A stretch of 48,450 nucleotides of DNA from Clostridia bacterium (GCA_017395425.1 JAFPUM010000008.1:1-48450), one strand, 5' to 3'. Shown: positions 8,016 through 16,823, counted from the first letter of the stretch. The notes: generated by a model from the sequence alone, not told the origin. Made by a program: numbers and translations.

Positions 8016-8687
8016 ATGTCATATAAAGAGGATTTTGTAAAGTTTATGGTTCGTTCCGGCGTGCTGCTGTTCGGGGATTTTACCACCAAGAGCGGTCGGA
8101 AGACGCCCTATTTCGTGAACACCGGCAACTACAAGACCGGCGCGCAGGCGGCACGTCTGGGGGAATACTATGCCCGCAACATTCAGGAACACGTTCCGGG
8201 ACGCATTGACGCGCTGTTCGGTCCCGCGTATAAGGGCATTCCGCTGGCAGTGGCGGCGGGCATCTCGCTGAGTGAGCTGTTTGACCGCGATGTCAACTAC
8301 TGCTTCAACCGCAAGGAAGCCAAGGATCACGACGAAGGCGGCTCGATGGTGGGCTATAAGCTCAAAGACGGCGACCGCGTGCTGATTGTGGAAGACGTGA
8401 TCACTGCCGGAACAGCGATTCGTGAGACGCTGCCGATTCTCAAGGCTGCGGCAGATGTGGAAATTGCGGGCATGGTGATTTCGGTGGATCGCATGGAACG
8501 CGGCAAAGGGGAGAAGACCGCAATTCAGGAGATTTATGAGGAATTCGGCATTGTCACCTATCCTATCGTTACGGTGCGCGAAGTAATTGACATTCTTCAC
8601 AATCATCCCGTGGATGGCAAGATTTATATCGATGATGAAATGAAAGCCCGCATGGAAGCCTATATGGCGCAGTACTGCGTTCTGTAA
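8016..8687 (+). CDS. pyrE: orotate phosphoribosyltransferase
   Basis: A 223-residue type I phosphoribosyltransferase that joins orotate and PRPP to make OMP in pyrimidine synthesis. The PRPP loop VLIVEDVITAGTAIRE is intact and the N-terminus SGVLLFGDFTTKSGRKTPYF is typical of PyrE. ATG 8016 follows TTGGAGGT at a 9-base spacing. An in-frame extension into spoIIR is not supported. It is not in a pyr operon here but has its own promoter. Confidence 0.95.
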   Translation: MSYKEDFVKFMVRSGVLLFGDFTTKSGRKTPYFVNTGNYKTGAQAARLGEYYARNIQEHVPGRIDALFGPAYKGIPLAVAAGISLSELFDRDVNYCFNRKEAKDHDEGGSMVGYKLKDGDRVLIVEDVITAGTAIRETLPILKAAADVEIAGMVISVDRMERGKGEKTAIQEIYEEFGIVTYPIVTVREVIDILHNHPVDGKIYIDDEMKARMEAYMAQYCVL

Positions 8688-8757
8688 TCCCTGCGGAGAA
8701 GCGGATACAGCGCGTGAGACTGCCTTGGAAATGCACGCGTTGTGATGGAGGACAACT

Positions 8758-11208
8758 ATGCTTAGATTCCGAACAGGCTTGAATTTTGGCTGGCGGTACA
8801 CACCGGACTATTCCCCCGCCAAAAGCAAGAACGAAACCTTCGATTTTTCCGTGCGCCCGGTGGATATTCCCCACAACAGCGGCAGCGGAAAGCTGCATTA
8901 TTTCAGCGGCGAGGACGACAGCAAAATCGTGCAGTACAGCAAGCTCTTTGTCGTGCCGGACGAGATGGAGGGCAAGCGCGTCTTTCTGCATTTCGACGGC
9001 GTGATGAGCTGCGCGGCGGTTTTTGTCAACGATAAGCCGGCTTTTGCCCACAAGGGCGGGTTCACGGGATTCGGGGGAGACATCACCGAACTGCTGACCG
9101 ATAGTGAAAACAAACTGACGGTCATTGTGGATTCGTCCGAACGCGCCGACACCCCGCCCTACGGTGCGCCGGTCGATTTTCTCAGCTACGGCGGCATTTA
9201 CCGTGAAGTCTGGCTGGAGGCGGTGCCGACGCTTTACATCAAAGACACCTTTATTAATCCCATGTTCACCGAAAAAGGCTGGAAACTGGATATCACCGGG
9301 GAGATCGGCGGTGAAGGCGGCGAACGCAAGCTGACCTTTTCCCTCTATGACGGCAGCAAACGCCTGGGCTCCTGTCAGTACAAGGCGGAACAGCCCAATT
9401 ATCATGTGTCGTGGACGGTTTCGGCGGATGTCACACCGTGGACGCCCGAAACGCCCAAACTCTATACCTTCAAGGTGACGCTTTCGAGCGGCGATGAACT
9501 GGACTATACCATCGGCTTCCGTCAGGTCAAGGTGGACGGGCAGGGCTTTTTGCTCAACGGCAAACGGATGAAGCTGCTGGGCATCAACCGGCTGCAGAAT
9601 TACGCCCATGAAGGATTTGCCATGCCTGCCTCGGCGCAGCGGTTCGATGCGGATCTCATCAAATCGCTCGGATGCAACGCCGTGCGTACCGCGCGGTATC
9701 CTCAGAGCGGCGCGTTTATCGAGCGCTGCAATGAAATCGGTCTGATGGTGATCGCCGATATGCCGGGCTATCAGCACATGGAGAGCGGGGAATGGCTGGA
9801 TACACTGGTGGAAAACGTGCGCGAGACGGTTCTGGCGCGCCGCAATGACCCCTGTATCATCATGTGGGGAACCCGCCCGGACGATACCCGCGACGATGCG
9901 CGTATCAACCGGAAAATCTGCGATACGGTGCGGAGCCTGGATACGTCCCGTCCGATGTACGGTGTGCGCTGCTTCAAGGGCAGCGACCTTCTCGAAGAGG
10001 TTTACGGCTACAACGACGGCGAAATACACCCGCTGCATCAGCCCTTTACTTATGATACGGCTGCCCTTTCGCTGGGCAAATCGCCCGTGATGATTACCGA
10101 GCATACCGGCGCGCTGTATCCCGCGCGCAGCTTCGGCGGTGAGCGGGAACTGCTGGAACAGGCGCTGGCACACGCCCGTGTGATCGACGCCGCCTATGGC
10201 GGCAATGAGATCATCGGCGCCTTCGGCTGGTGTCTGAACGATTACAATGCCCATCCCAGCTTTGGCGGCAACGACGGTGTATGTGCCTCCGGTATCTGTG
10301 ATATCAACCGCGTCCCGAAACTCGCGGCGGCGGTCTATCAAAGTCAGACTGTGGCGCGTCCGTTTCTCGAAATTTCCTCTGCCATGATGGCGGGGGAGCA
10401 TCGGCTGGGCGTTATCGGGCAGGTGTACGCGTTTACCAATTGCGACAGCGTGAGACTTTACAAGAATAATGAACCCGTGGCGGAATTCTTCCCAGACCGC
10501 GGGAAATATCCCTTTATGCCCCACCCGCCGATTCTCATTGACGATCTGATCGGCAAAAAGATGGCGGCAAAAGAGGGGTTTGATGAAAGAACCGAACAGG
10601 AAATCCGCAGTGCGATGGGGGAACTGGGCGAGGATTTGCCCGCGCCCGAACAGACGCCCCAGCCGAAAACCGCGGGTTTGATGTCCCTGTTCCGCACGGC
10701 TCCCGCTGCCGCAAAGGTATCGGAAGATGAGGCGCTGCGGCTGTATGAAACCTATGCGATCAGCCGCCGCATCAAAACGGTTTTCCGGTTTGAGGGCATC
10801 ATCGATGGCAAGGCGGCGGTCACGGTGGTCAAAGAGCCGGCGTCCAAGGCGAAATTAAAGGTGAATGTCAGCGGCAGCAAGCTGATTCATGGCGATACCT
10901 ACGACGCGGCGCGCATTGAAATCGTGGCGGTGGACACCAACGACAACCGTCTTTCCTATTACACGGACTGTCTGGAAGTGAGCGTAGACGGCGCGATAGA
11001 AGTGGTGGGTTCCTCGATCATTCCGCTGATGGGCGGCAGTACGGCGTTTTATGTGCGCACCAAAGGCGGGCGCAAACAGGCAAATGTCAAAATTACCACC
11101 CAGTCCATGGGTGAATTTACGATCCCGCTGAGCGTGGTGCGTAAAACGGCAAAGGAGCTCAATGTCTCCAGGACGGAGGAACCGGCGGAAAGTCAGCAGC
11201 AGCAGTAG
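8758..11208 (+). CDS. glycoside hydrolase family 2-like protein
   Basis: An 816-residue cytoplasmic protein (no signal peptide). It has an N-terminal sugar-binding sandwich domain, an Ig-like domain, then a TIM barrel beginning at the KLLGINRLQNYAHEG segment (about 275) and running to about 530, plus a C-terminal extension. The barrel has the GH2 signature NAVRTARYPQS and a candidate nucleophile E448 in MITEHTG. At the usual acid/base place, where relatives read WGxRINES, this protein reads WGTRPDD (W370-D376), so the glutamate seems replaced by aspartate. Beta-galactosidase-like activity is therefore uncertain. Residues 620-680 are linker-like and the C-terminus ends in QQQQ. GGAGG precedes the ATG. 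Confidence 0.85.
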   Translation: MLRFRTGLNFGWRYTPDYSPAKSKNETFDFSVRPVDIPHNSGSGKLHYFSGEDDSKIVQYSKLFVVPDEMEGKRVFLHFDGVMSCAAVFVNDKPAFAHKGGFTGFGGDITELLTDSENKLTVIVDSSERADTPPYGAPVDFLSYGGIYREVWLEAVPTLYIKDTFINPMFTEKGWKLDITGEIGGEGGERKLTFSLYDGSKRLGSCQYKAEQPNYHVSWTVSADVTPWTPETPKLYTFKVTLSSGDELDYTIGFRQVKVDGQGFLLNGKRMKLLGINRLQNYAHEGFAMPASAQRFDADLIKSLGCNAVRTARYPQSGAFIERCNEIGLMVIADMPGYQHMESGEWLDTLVENVRETVLARRNDPCIIMWGTRPDDTRDDARINRKICDTVRSLDTSRPMYGVRCFKGSDLLEEVYGYNDGEIHPLHQPFTYDTAALSLGKSPVMITEHTGALYPARSFGGERELLEQALAHARVIDAAYGGNEIIGAFGWCLNDYNAHPSFGGNDGVCASGICDINRVPKLAAAVYQSQTVARPFLEISSAMMAGEHRLGVIGQVYAFTNCDSVRLYKNNEPVAEFFPDRGKYPFMPHPPILIDDLIGKKMAAKEGFDERTEQEIRSAMGELGEDLPAPEQTPQPKTAGLMSLFRTAPAAAKVSEDEALRLYETYAISRRIKTVFRFEGIIDGKAAVTVVKEPASKAKLKVNVSGSKLIHGDTYDAARIEIVAVDTNDNRLSYYTDCLEVSVDGAIEVVGSSIIPLMGGSTAFYVRTKGGRKQANVKITTQSMGEFTIPLSVVRKTAKELNVSRTEEPAESQQQQ

Positions 11209-11226
11209 GCGCGGAGGTGAATGGGC

Positions 11227-11754
11227 ATGAAAACCATCTCCTTCCGATGCAAAAACAAGGATGACGAAATCCGCGGCATTATCCTGTGCATCCTGCTGTT
11301 TCTGGCGGGCTGGATGCTGTCCTCGGCGATGGCGCGGCATCTGGGCGAAAATCTGTTGGTGACAGCGGGCATTCCGGCGGCGTTTCTGGTGTGCGGCGTC
11401 ATCTGGATGAACCGGCGCCTGAAGGAGCCGGTCTGTGAGGGACTGGCGCAGTTCAGCGACAGCGGCAGGGTGCGTCTGAAAGTCGGCGGCCGCACGTGGA
11501 TTTTTCCGTGCGCCAACGTGAAAAACGTCTGGTATACCCGCGACACGTTTGCCAACGCCGCGATGGGAAACGGCTATGTGCTTCTGATCCGGCTGCCGCT
11601 GCGCACCATACGCCTTTTTTCGGAGAATCCGACGGAAGGCTGCGGATTTGAAACGACGGGGCTGTACGCGGTGTATGAGGAACTGACGGCGCGGATATCC
11701 GACGCCGCGGCAACCCCGGTTTCGCAGGAAGAGGGCAGGCAGGAATGGGATTGA
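11227..11754 (+). CDS. hypothetical membrane protein
   Basis: 175 residues with two hydrophobic helices near the N-terminus (about 18-35 and 40-58). A cytoplasmic beta-rich region follows, resembling a pleckstrin/YcxB-like fold (GGRTWIFPCANVKNVWYTRD...YVLLIRLP). I cannot name the family. ATG 11227 fits GGAGGTGA, while ATG 11221 would be too close. It follows the GH2 gene closely and may be co-transcribed. Confidence 0.65.
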   Translation: MKTISFRCKNKDDEIRGIILCILLFLAGWMLSSAMARHLGENLLVTAGIPAAFLVCGVIWMNRRLKEPVCEGLAQFSDSGRVRLKVGGRTWIFPCANVKNVWYTRDTFANAAMGNGYVLLIRLPLRTIRLFSENPTEGCGFETTGLYAVYEELTARISDAAATPVSQEEGRQEWD

Positions 11755-11999
11755 GCGACTATTTCCGTGAAAGCGCCTATGCGCTGCACCGGAGCGCCCT
11801 GCGAAAACAACGGCTGCCGGGCTGCTGTCAGGAAAAACTGTCTCCCACCGGGCGCGGCGTTCGCTTTCTGACCCGCGGCGGCTGCGACACGGTTCTTCCT
11901 CTGTGGAAATGCCGTGTGTGTACCCGTACCTATGCTATGATGGAAGAGCGATACCTTCCCATCGACAATCCGCTGCGGTTTGAAATCGTTGAAAGATGA
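11745..11999 (+). CDS. hypothetical small cysteine-containing protein
   Basis: 84 residues, basic, with C-C at 27-28, a later Cys and a CRVC pair, so a zinc-ribbon-like fold is possible. No family recognised. It starts 10 bases inside the previous gene with AGGCAGGA just upstream, which suggests translational coupling. A strong terminator follows its stop. Confidence 0.5.
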   Translation: MGLSDYFRESAYALHRSALRKQRLPGCCQEKLSPTGRGVRFLTRGGCDTVLPLWKCRVCTRTYAMMEERYLPIDNPLRFEIVER

Positions 12000-12008
12000 A
12001 AGATAAAC

Positions 12009-12052
12009 AAAAGGCACCTCGAAGCAGTCATGCTTCCGAGGTGCCTTTTTCG
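12009..12052. terminator. bidirectional intrinsic terminator
   Basis: AAAAGGCACCTCG...CGAGGTGCCTTTTT, with an inner AAGCA/TGCTT stem and a four-base loop. It separates the GH2 gene set from the convergent repressor gene. Confidence 0.9.
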
Positions 12053-12099
12053 GCGCAGAGAGATGGGTGAGACAGTGGTTGTAAAATGTTAGAAAAAAA

Positions 12100-12696
12100 T
12101 TAGAAATAACTAATGAATCCCACGGCTTTGCCGAGAATCTTGAGGGTATTGAGTTCTTCTTTGCGATAGACCAGCGGGGGATAGGAACTGTTTTCCGGCA
12201 TGAGGGTGACGGTATCGTCGTAGCGGTAGAAGCGTTTGAGCGTGGCTTCATCGCCGATGAGCACGGCGGCGATATCTCCATTGCTGCACTGGGGCTGCGA
12301 CTGGATAAACACGATGTCGCCGTCACAGATACGGGCGTTAATCATGCTGTCGCCTTTGCAGCGCAGGGCGAAATTGGCATTGCAGCCGATGGGTGCGGCG
12401 ATGTATTCCTCAATGTTTTCCTCCGCCAGAATGGGCAGACCGCAGGCAATGTTGCCCACGAGCGGTACCAGCGTATCGCCGCCGTCGCTGTAACGCTCCC
12501 AGCCCATGAGCTCGATGGGATTGACCTTGAGGATTTCGGCGAGCGGTTCGATGATGGAAATCGGAAGTTTTTCGATATCGTGACCTTCATAGCGGTAGAG
12601 GGTCGCACGGGAAATGCCCAGTTCTTCCGCCACATCGGTGACGTTGAGACCGAGGCGGGTGCGGCGCTGTTTAATTCTGTCGTTTACGTTCATCAT
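12100..12696 (-). CDS. XRE-type repressor with S24 self-cleavage domain
   Basis: 198 residues. An XRE helix-turn-helix (about 8-62) is fused to a LexA/CI-type S24 peptidase domain (about 76-198). The likely dyad is S117 (GDSMINARICDGD) and K154 (ATLKRF), with a cleavage site C85-G86 in IACGLP. Such proteins are repressors that cut themselves when RecA filaments form after DNA damage. True LexA has a winged helix instead, so this is a CI/ImmR-like type. No phage genes adjoin it, and the promoter contains an SOS-box-like palindrome. The ATG is 13 bases after AAAGGA, a little far. Confidence 0.88.
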   Translation of the reverse strand: MMNVNDRIKQRRTRLGLNVTDVAEELGISRATLYRYEGHDIEKLPISIIEPLAEILKVNPIELMGWERYSDGGDTLVPLVGNIACGLPILAEENIEEYIAAPIGCNANFALRCKGDSMINARICDGDIVFIQSQPQCSNGDIAAVLIGDEATLKRFYRYDDTVTLMPENSSYPPLVYRKEELNTLKILGKAVGFISYF

Positions 12697-12786
12697 AATG
12701 GTAAAACCGTCCTTTGCAGTAGTGATAGTGAAAAAAACTGTATCTATGAAACAGTGAAAAAGCGTGAATGAATTCTTTCCGGAAAT

Positions 12787-12815
12787 AGTATAACATATGT
12801 TTCTCGAAAATGCAA
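12787..12815 (-). promoter_or_regulatory. repressor promoter with SOS-box-like operator
   Basis: Minus strand: -35 TTGCAT (12815-12810), 17-bp spacer, -10 TATACT (12792-12787). The palindrome AACATATGTT (12792-12801) overlaps the spacer and -10. It is the core of the Bacillus LexA box (GAACATATGTTC), so autorepression is likely. Confidence 0.7.
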
Positions 12816-12866
12816 CCCCTTACAGGCAAAAAATCTGACAAAAATCTCAGAGTAGAGAAAAACCGC

Positions 12867-12895
12867 TTGACAATACCAAATCAGTATGATATATT
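12867..12895 (+). promoter_or_regulatory. promoter of small membrane protein gene
   Basis: -35 TTGACA, 17-bp spacer, -10 TATATT. It is a strong consensus promoter about 125 bases before the coding start. Confidence 0.8.
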
Positions 12896-13021
12896 ATACA
12901 TATAAGTAACAGAAACGCGAATTTAATTAAGATTTTAGTCTTGAAAAAAATAAATCGCGATTCTTGCGAAAAATATTCACACATTCAATCTCAAATTGTA
13001 GAACGAAAGGTGGCTGTCAAC

Positions 13022-13423
13022 ATGACACAGACAGGTTATCATCGACAGACAACAGCAGAGCGGAGAACCGTCAGGGAAAACCATGTCGTCAGAGGAGGCG
13101 CGGAACCGGCAGGACGGCGCGGGTATAAAGGGTATAAAAAACGTTCGGAAGCCGAACTGTATTTTCGCGTGGGATTTGTCACGGTTCATGCCGTCAAATT
13201 GATGGTGCTGACACTGGCGGGGCTGATCTGTCTCAAATGGTTTGGACTGGTGATGGAAGTCGTGAGTGATCATATCAGCGTAGGCGCTGGGGTTGCGGCG
13301 ATTTTTGCGGCGGCGGCGTTCTTTATTTATTGCGATATCCGCGGTGCCAGTGACAGGCGTGAGCCGGAGCGCGCTCCTTTGCGAAAATCCGGAACAAGAG
13401 AAAGACGGCGGCTCTCGGCGTAG
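13022..13423 (+). CDS. hypothetical small membrane protein
   Basis: 133 residues with a basic, polar N-terminal half (1-50), two hydrophobic helices (about 55-77 and 85-103) and a strongly basic tail rich in Arg. No family recognised. ATG 13022 follows GAAAGGTGG. It is divergent from the XRE/S24 repressor and could be under its control or simply share the intergenic region. Confidence 0.6.
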   Translation: MTQTGYHRQTTAERRTVRENHVVRGGAEPAGRRGYKGYKKRSEAELYFRVGFVTVHAVKLMVLTLAGLICLKWFGLVMEVVSDHISVGAGVAAIFAAAAFFIYCDIRGASDRREPERAPLRKSGTRERRRLSA

Positions 13424-13448
13424 GTAATCATGATCCTCCAGCAGCAAA

Positions 13449-13503
13449 GAAAAACCCTGTCGGACGGTATCCGCAAGGATACGCGGTTTGACAGGGTTTT
13501 TTG
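13449..13503. terminator. intrinsic terminator
   Basis: AAAACCCTGTC / GACAGGGTTTT outer stem with an inner GTATCC-gcaa-GGATAC hairpin capped by a GNRA-type tetraloop, then a T-run. It lies between two convergent genes and can serve both. Confidence 0.88.
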
Positions 13504-13536
13504 ATGATGATTTTGCAAGCGGGGATATGGCGACGG

Positions 13537-15426
13537 TTATGCCGCGTCGGAAGGTGTCACCAGATCAGTGGGTGTTACCAGATCGGTGGGAGTTACATAT
13601 GGCGGCAGCGTCGTGGTGATGAAGGTGGAATTGGCTTTCTCATGGCTTCTGAGAATCACAGTGGATTTGGGCGGCAATGTGATTTCGCCGTTGACATATA
13701 CCAAAGGCGAAGCACCAGCCTTCACTTCGGGAACCTCATATTCATAATCCTTGATATAGGCTCTGTGGGCTTCCTCTTCCACATAGTCATCGGCGATCAC
13801 AAAGCCGGACACTTCGCTGAACGTCTCATAGCCTGCCTCCCGCAGATTGACGTGCTTGACAGTGGGCGTCAGATTGTGGAGAACCATCACGGCGGCGTTC
13901 TCATACGCGCAGGTGTAGGCAGCCACGTTGTAATTGCCGACATCACAGGCGGAAACGACCTCTGCCCGCTGAATTTCGGGATTATATTTCTTGATATTCA
14001 GCAGCCGTTTGTAGTGACGCAGCAGCGAATCTGGCTGCACAAGCTGTTCATAGACGCCGAAGTAGGGACTGCCGGCGCGTCCGCCGTCCTTGGGCGGGAT
14101 GATATCGTTGCCGTTTTCATCGGCGGACCACATGATGGGCAGGCGCTTTTCGCTGTCGTTTTTCCAGCCCTCGGACATACCGATTTCCTCGCCGTAATAG
14201 ATGAAGCAATTGCCGGGGAGCATCTGATAGAGACTGGCAGCCAGTTTGCGGTCAGAGGACGCCTTGAGATAGGTCGCGGCGCGGGGGGTATCATGATTGG
14301 AGAGGAAGGGGGCGTCTATGGCGTTGAGATTGGCGTTGCGCATATCGGTAAACACGGTTTCAAGGCGTCCCGACAGTTTGCCGCCGCGCTTATTTTTGGT
14401 GAGGTTGTTGAGCAATCCGGCATAAGGTCCCGAGAAGGAGCAGTCAAAATTGAAAATGCTGTCAATGCCGCTCTTGTAATACTGGGTAATGGTCCATGTG
14501 TCCGACCAGACCTCGCCGACAAGATAAAAGTCGGGATTGACGGATTTGCAGTAATCCACGACGGTCTGGAGGAACGCGACATTTTTTTTCAGATTGCCGG
14601 TATAGAAAGACGTGCAGGCATCGAGACGGTAGCCGTCCACGCCCTTGTCAATCCAGAACCTCATGATATCCTTCAGTTCGCGGATGACGTCGGGATTGTC
14701 GAGATTGAGGTCGGGCATACCGCTCCAGAAGCGGCTTTCGTAATACCAGCCGTCCTCATTGCCGGGAACCGGGGTAAAGCCGTCGGTCTGGGTGGTGATA
14801 TCCACCGGCTCCACGGTTTCGCCGTTCTTTTTGGCTTCGGCAATTCGTTCCGCCTCTTTTTCCTGCTGGGCGATGATATCCTCTTCTGTCATACCGAAAT
14901 ACCACGGTTCTTTCGTGAAATTGTAGTAGTTGAGATAGGGGCTGTCCTTTCCGCTGTTGAGTGCCTCGACCGCCTGCGTGAACCACGGATGCTCACTCGA
15001 CGTGTGGTTGACCACCATATCGAGAATGACGCGGATACGTCTCTGATGGAATTCTTTGAGCATCTGATCAAAATCATCCATGGTGCCGTAGGTGGGGTCG
15101 ATGGTATAGTAATCGGTGACGTCATACTTGTGTTCGGAGGGGGAGGTGAAGATCGGCATGAGCCACACGGCGTCGATGCCGAGCGACATGGTGTCGTCCT
15201 CGCCGGGTCTGGCGTGGAGATAATCCATTTTGGAAATCAGCCCCTGGATATCGCCGATGCCGTCGCCGTTGGAATCGCTGTAAGAGCGGACGTAAATTTC
15301 GTAGAACATACGGAAATTATCATCGAAAGTCTGGGGACCGGGTTCCGGTGATTTGGACGCACAGGAGACAAACAATGCGGCGAAAATACTGAGTGCCACG
15401 ATAGCGGATAGAAAACGTTTACCCAT
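13537..15426 (-). CDS. GH13 alpha-amylase-family lipoprotein
   Basis: 629 residues. A signal peptide ends in lipobox-like FVSC with C22, so it is a surface-anchored enzyme. The (beta/alpha)8 barrel carries the GH13 set: VVNHTS, nucleophile D269 in GYRLDA, acid/base E305 in LVGEVWSD and D379 in SNHD. It should cleave alpha-glucan linkages outside the cell, and oligo-1,6-glucosidase or alpha-amylase-like specificity cannot be settled. A charged, helix-prone insert lies at about 190-215. The C-terminus carries a threefold TPTDLV/TPSD repeat. ATG 15426 has GAGGT 8 bases upstream. Confidence 0.9.
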   Translation of the reverse strand: MGKRFLSAIVALSIFAALFVSCASKSPEPGPQTFDDNFRMFYEIYVRSYSDSNGDGIGDIQGLISKMDYLHARPGEDDTMSLGIDAVWLMPIFTSPSEHKYDVTDYYTIDPTYGTMDDFDQMLKEFHQRRIRVILDMVVNHTSSEHPWFTQAVEALNSGKDSPYLNYYNFTKEPWYFGMTEEDIIAQQEKEAERIAEAKKNGETVEPVDITTQTDGFTPVPGNEDGWYYESRFWSGMPDLNLDNPDVIRELKDIMRFWIDKGVDGYRLDACTSFYTGNLKKNVAFLQTVVDYCKSVNPDFYLVGEVWSDTWTITQYYKSGIDSIFNFDCSFSGPYAGLLNNLTKNKRGGKLSGRLETVFTDMRNANLNAIDAPFLSNHDTPRAATYLKASSDRKLAASLYQMLPGNCFIYYGEEIGMSEGWKNDSEKRLPIMWSADENGNDIIPPKDGGRAGSPYFGVYEQLVQPDSLLRHYKRLLNIKKYNPEIQRAEVVSACDVGNYNVAAYTCAYENAAVMVLHNLTPTVKHVNLREAGYETFSEVSGFVIADDYVEEEAHRAYIKDYEYEVPEVKAGASPLVYVNGEITLPPKSTVILRSHEKANSTFITTTLPPYVTPTDLVTPTDLVTPSDAA

Positions 15427-15472
15427 ATTGTCATACCTCGCAGTTTTGGAATATTCATGGATACTTAACATA

Positions 15473-15501
15473 ATTATACAATTTTCAGGCTAGAATGTCA
15501 A
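15473..15501 (-). promoter_or_regulatory. promoter of GH13 gene
   Basis: Minus strand: -35 TTGACA (15501-15496), 17-bp spacer, -10 TATAAT (15478-15473). It is a perfect consensus promoter. No catabolite (cre) operator was recognised nearby. Confidence 0.85.
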
Positions 15502-15558
15502 TGAAAAGTTTTCAGTTTACACAATGAAATCCGCACAACGGAAAGAAGGTACATGGCT

Positions 15559-16374
15559 ATGGCATCCAACCGGCATTTTCGGCTGTATGGGAAAAACGTG
15601 ATTGTGACGGGCGCGACGGGAGGTTTGGGCAGCGCGCTGGTGCGGCGTTTGATTTTGTATTACGGCTGCCGCGTGCTGGGTGTGGCGCGTCGTCAAACGG
15701 CGCTGGACGCGTTGACCCACGAACTGAGCGAAGCGTTCCGGGGGTTTGCGGCGGACGTTTCCCGGCGGGAAGATTGGGAAGCGCTGGCAGCCTTTGCGGG
15801 GGAGCAAGGCTTTGAAGCGGATGTTCTGATCAACAACGCGGGTATCCTGCCGCGGTTTGCGGCGTTCGGCGCCTATTCGTCCGAGGAAATCCGAAGCGCC
15901 ATGCGGGTGAACGCGGCGTCGGTGCTGTATGGGACGGAGACGTTTCTGCCGCGTTTTCTGGCGAAGGAAGGGACGGCGATTGTCAACATCGCCAGCGCGG
16001 ATGCGCTGTGTCCACTGGCGGGAACGTCGGTGTATTCGGCGGGGAAGGCGGGCGTGATGGCATTTTCGGAGGCGCTGCGGGAGGAATATCGGGGACGGGT
16101 GTATGTGCCGGCGGTCTGTCCGGGATTTATCCGCACGGGCATTATGCGGCATCAGACGCGGAACGTCAGTCCGCTGGTGGGAAAATTCAGTCTGTCGCCT
16201 GAATTGGCGGCGAAGCGCCTGCTGCGTCGGGTGAACGCGGGACGCAGCCGGATTGTGATCGGCATGGACGCGCATCTGATGTCGGGCGCCTATCGCATCG
16301 CGCCGGTGCTGGCGCCGCGGCTGTTCCGCCGGGTGCTCAAAGCGTCGCGTCTGGAAATGTTTGCCGATATCTGA
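15559..16374 (+). CDS. short-chain dehydrogenase/reductase
   Basis: A 271-residue classical SDR. It has the Rossmann motif TGATGGLG (17-24), NNAG (92-95) and the catalytic set S146, Y159 and K163 (YSAGK). It uses NAD(P)H, and the substrate is unknown. The C-terminal part (PRLFRRVLKASRLEMF) is amphipathic and basic, as in membrane-associated DltE/YqjQ-like members. ATG 15559 is 9 bases from AAGAAGG, while ATG 15553 is too close to that site. Confidence 0.85.
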   Translation: MASNRHFRLYGKNVIVTGATGGLGSALVRRLILYYGCRVLGVARRQTALDALTHELSEAFRGFAADVSRREDWEALAAFAGEQGFEADVLINNAGILPRFAAFGAYSSEEIRSAMRVNAASVLYGTETFLPRFLAKEGTAIVNIASADALCPLAGTSVYSAGKAGVMAFSEALREEYRGRVYVPAVCPGFIRTGIMRHQTRNVSPLVGKFSLSPELAAKRLLRRVNAGRSRIVIGMDAHLMSGAYRIAPVLAPRLFRRVLKASRLEMFADI

Positions 16375-16396
16375 GCGGTTGATTTGTTTCAACGCA

Positions 16397-16440
16397 AAAA
16401 AACGCCCTGTCTTCCGGTGAGGCGAAAGACAGGGCAGAGA
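16397..16440 (-). terminator. intrinsic terminator of TSCPD gene
   Basis: GCCCTGTCTT / AAGACAGGGC stem. On the minus strand it is followed by a run of seven Ts, and it lies just after the stop of the minus-strand gene. Confidence 0.8.
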
Positions 16441-16446
16441 AAAACA

Positions 16447-16707
16447 TTATTCCGGATGGGTTTCGTCGTATGCTTTCCGCACGGCGATAGCGAACTGGTC
16501 GGCGCAGGAGGTGGGACGTCTGCCGCAGGTATTGCCGCGGAGCTTTTCCTCGATCTGTGCCACGGTCATCCCGTCCACGAGCTTGGCGACAGCTTTGAGA
16601 TTGCCGTTGCAGCCGTCGGTGAAGCGGACGTTGGTGATGACGTCGCCGTCAATGTCAAACTGAATCTTGGTCGAACAGACCATTCTGGGGGTAAAGGTGT
16701 ATTCCAT
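16447..16707 (-). CDS. TSCPD-domain (TIGR03905-like) protein
   Basis: 86 residues with four conserved cysteines (C11, C33, C61, C68) in the contexts MVCSTK, DGCNGN and TCGRRPTSCADQ. This matches the short stand-alone TSCPD family related to the C-terminal domain of B12-dependent ribonucleotide reductases. A metal- or cofactor-binding role is likely and the reaction is unknown. ATG 16707 has CGGAGG 9 bases upstream, and the longer in-frame extension has no support. Confidence 0.85.
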   Translation of the reverse strand: MEYTFTPRMVCSTKIQFDIDGDVITNVRFTDGCNGNLKAVAKLVDGMTVAQIEEKLRGNTCGRRPTSCADQFAIAVRKAYDETHPE

Positions 16708-16823
16708 GCTGAGTGCCTCCGTTAATAGAAAAAAGTGATTTTTATATATCATACCGTTCCCTGGCGGATTTGTCAAGACGGTTTGGGAAGAAAACAAAGA
16801 AATCAAAAGGAGAGATGTCAACC

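Larger units (their letters stand above)
12697..13021. other. divergent control region between repressor and membrane protein
   Basis: A 325-base gap holding both divergent promoters, the palindrome AACATATGTT and a 5' leader of about 120 bases for the rightward gene. The leader contains small hairpins (AAGA/TCTT near 12930 and a TCGCGA palindrome near 12955). No further gene is seen. Confidence 0.6.

Noticed and set aside
8569-10524. A 651-codon minus-strand open frame opposite pyrE and the GH2 gene
   Set aside because: It is the complement of two clear coding genes, with His/Arg-rich shadow composition and no start signal.
12100-13423. Prophage control region
   Set aside because: Only the repressor is phage-like. 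No integrase, att-like repeats or structural genes adjoin it.
13501-15351. A 616-codon plus-strand open frame opposite the GH13 gene
   Set aside because: Shadow of the amylase-family gene, with no promoter, ribosome binding site or recognisable motif.
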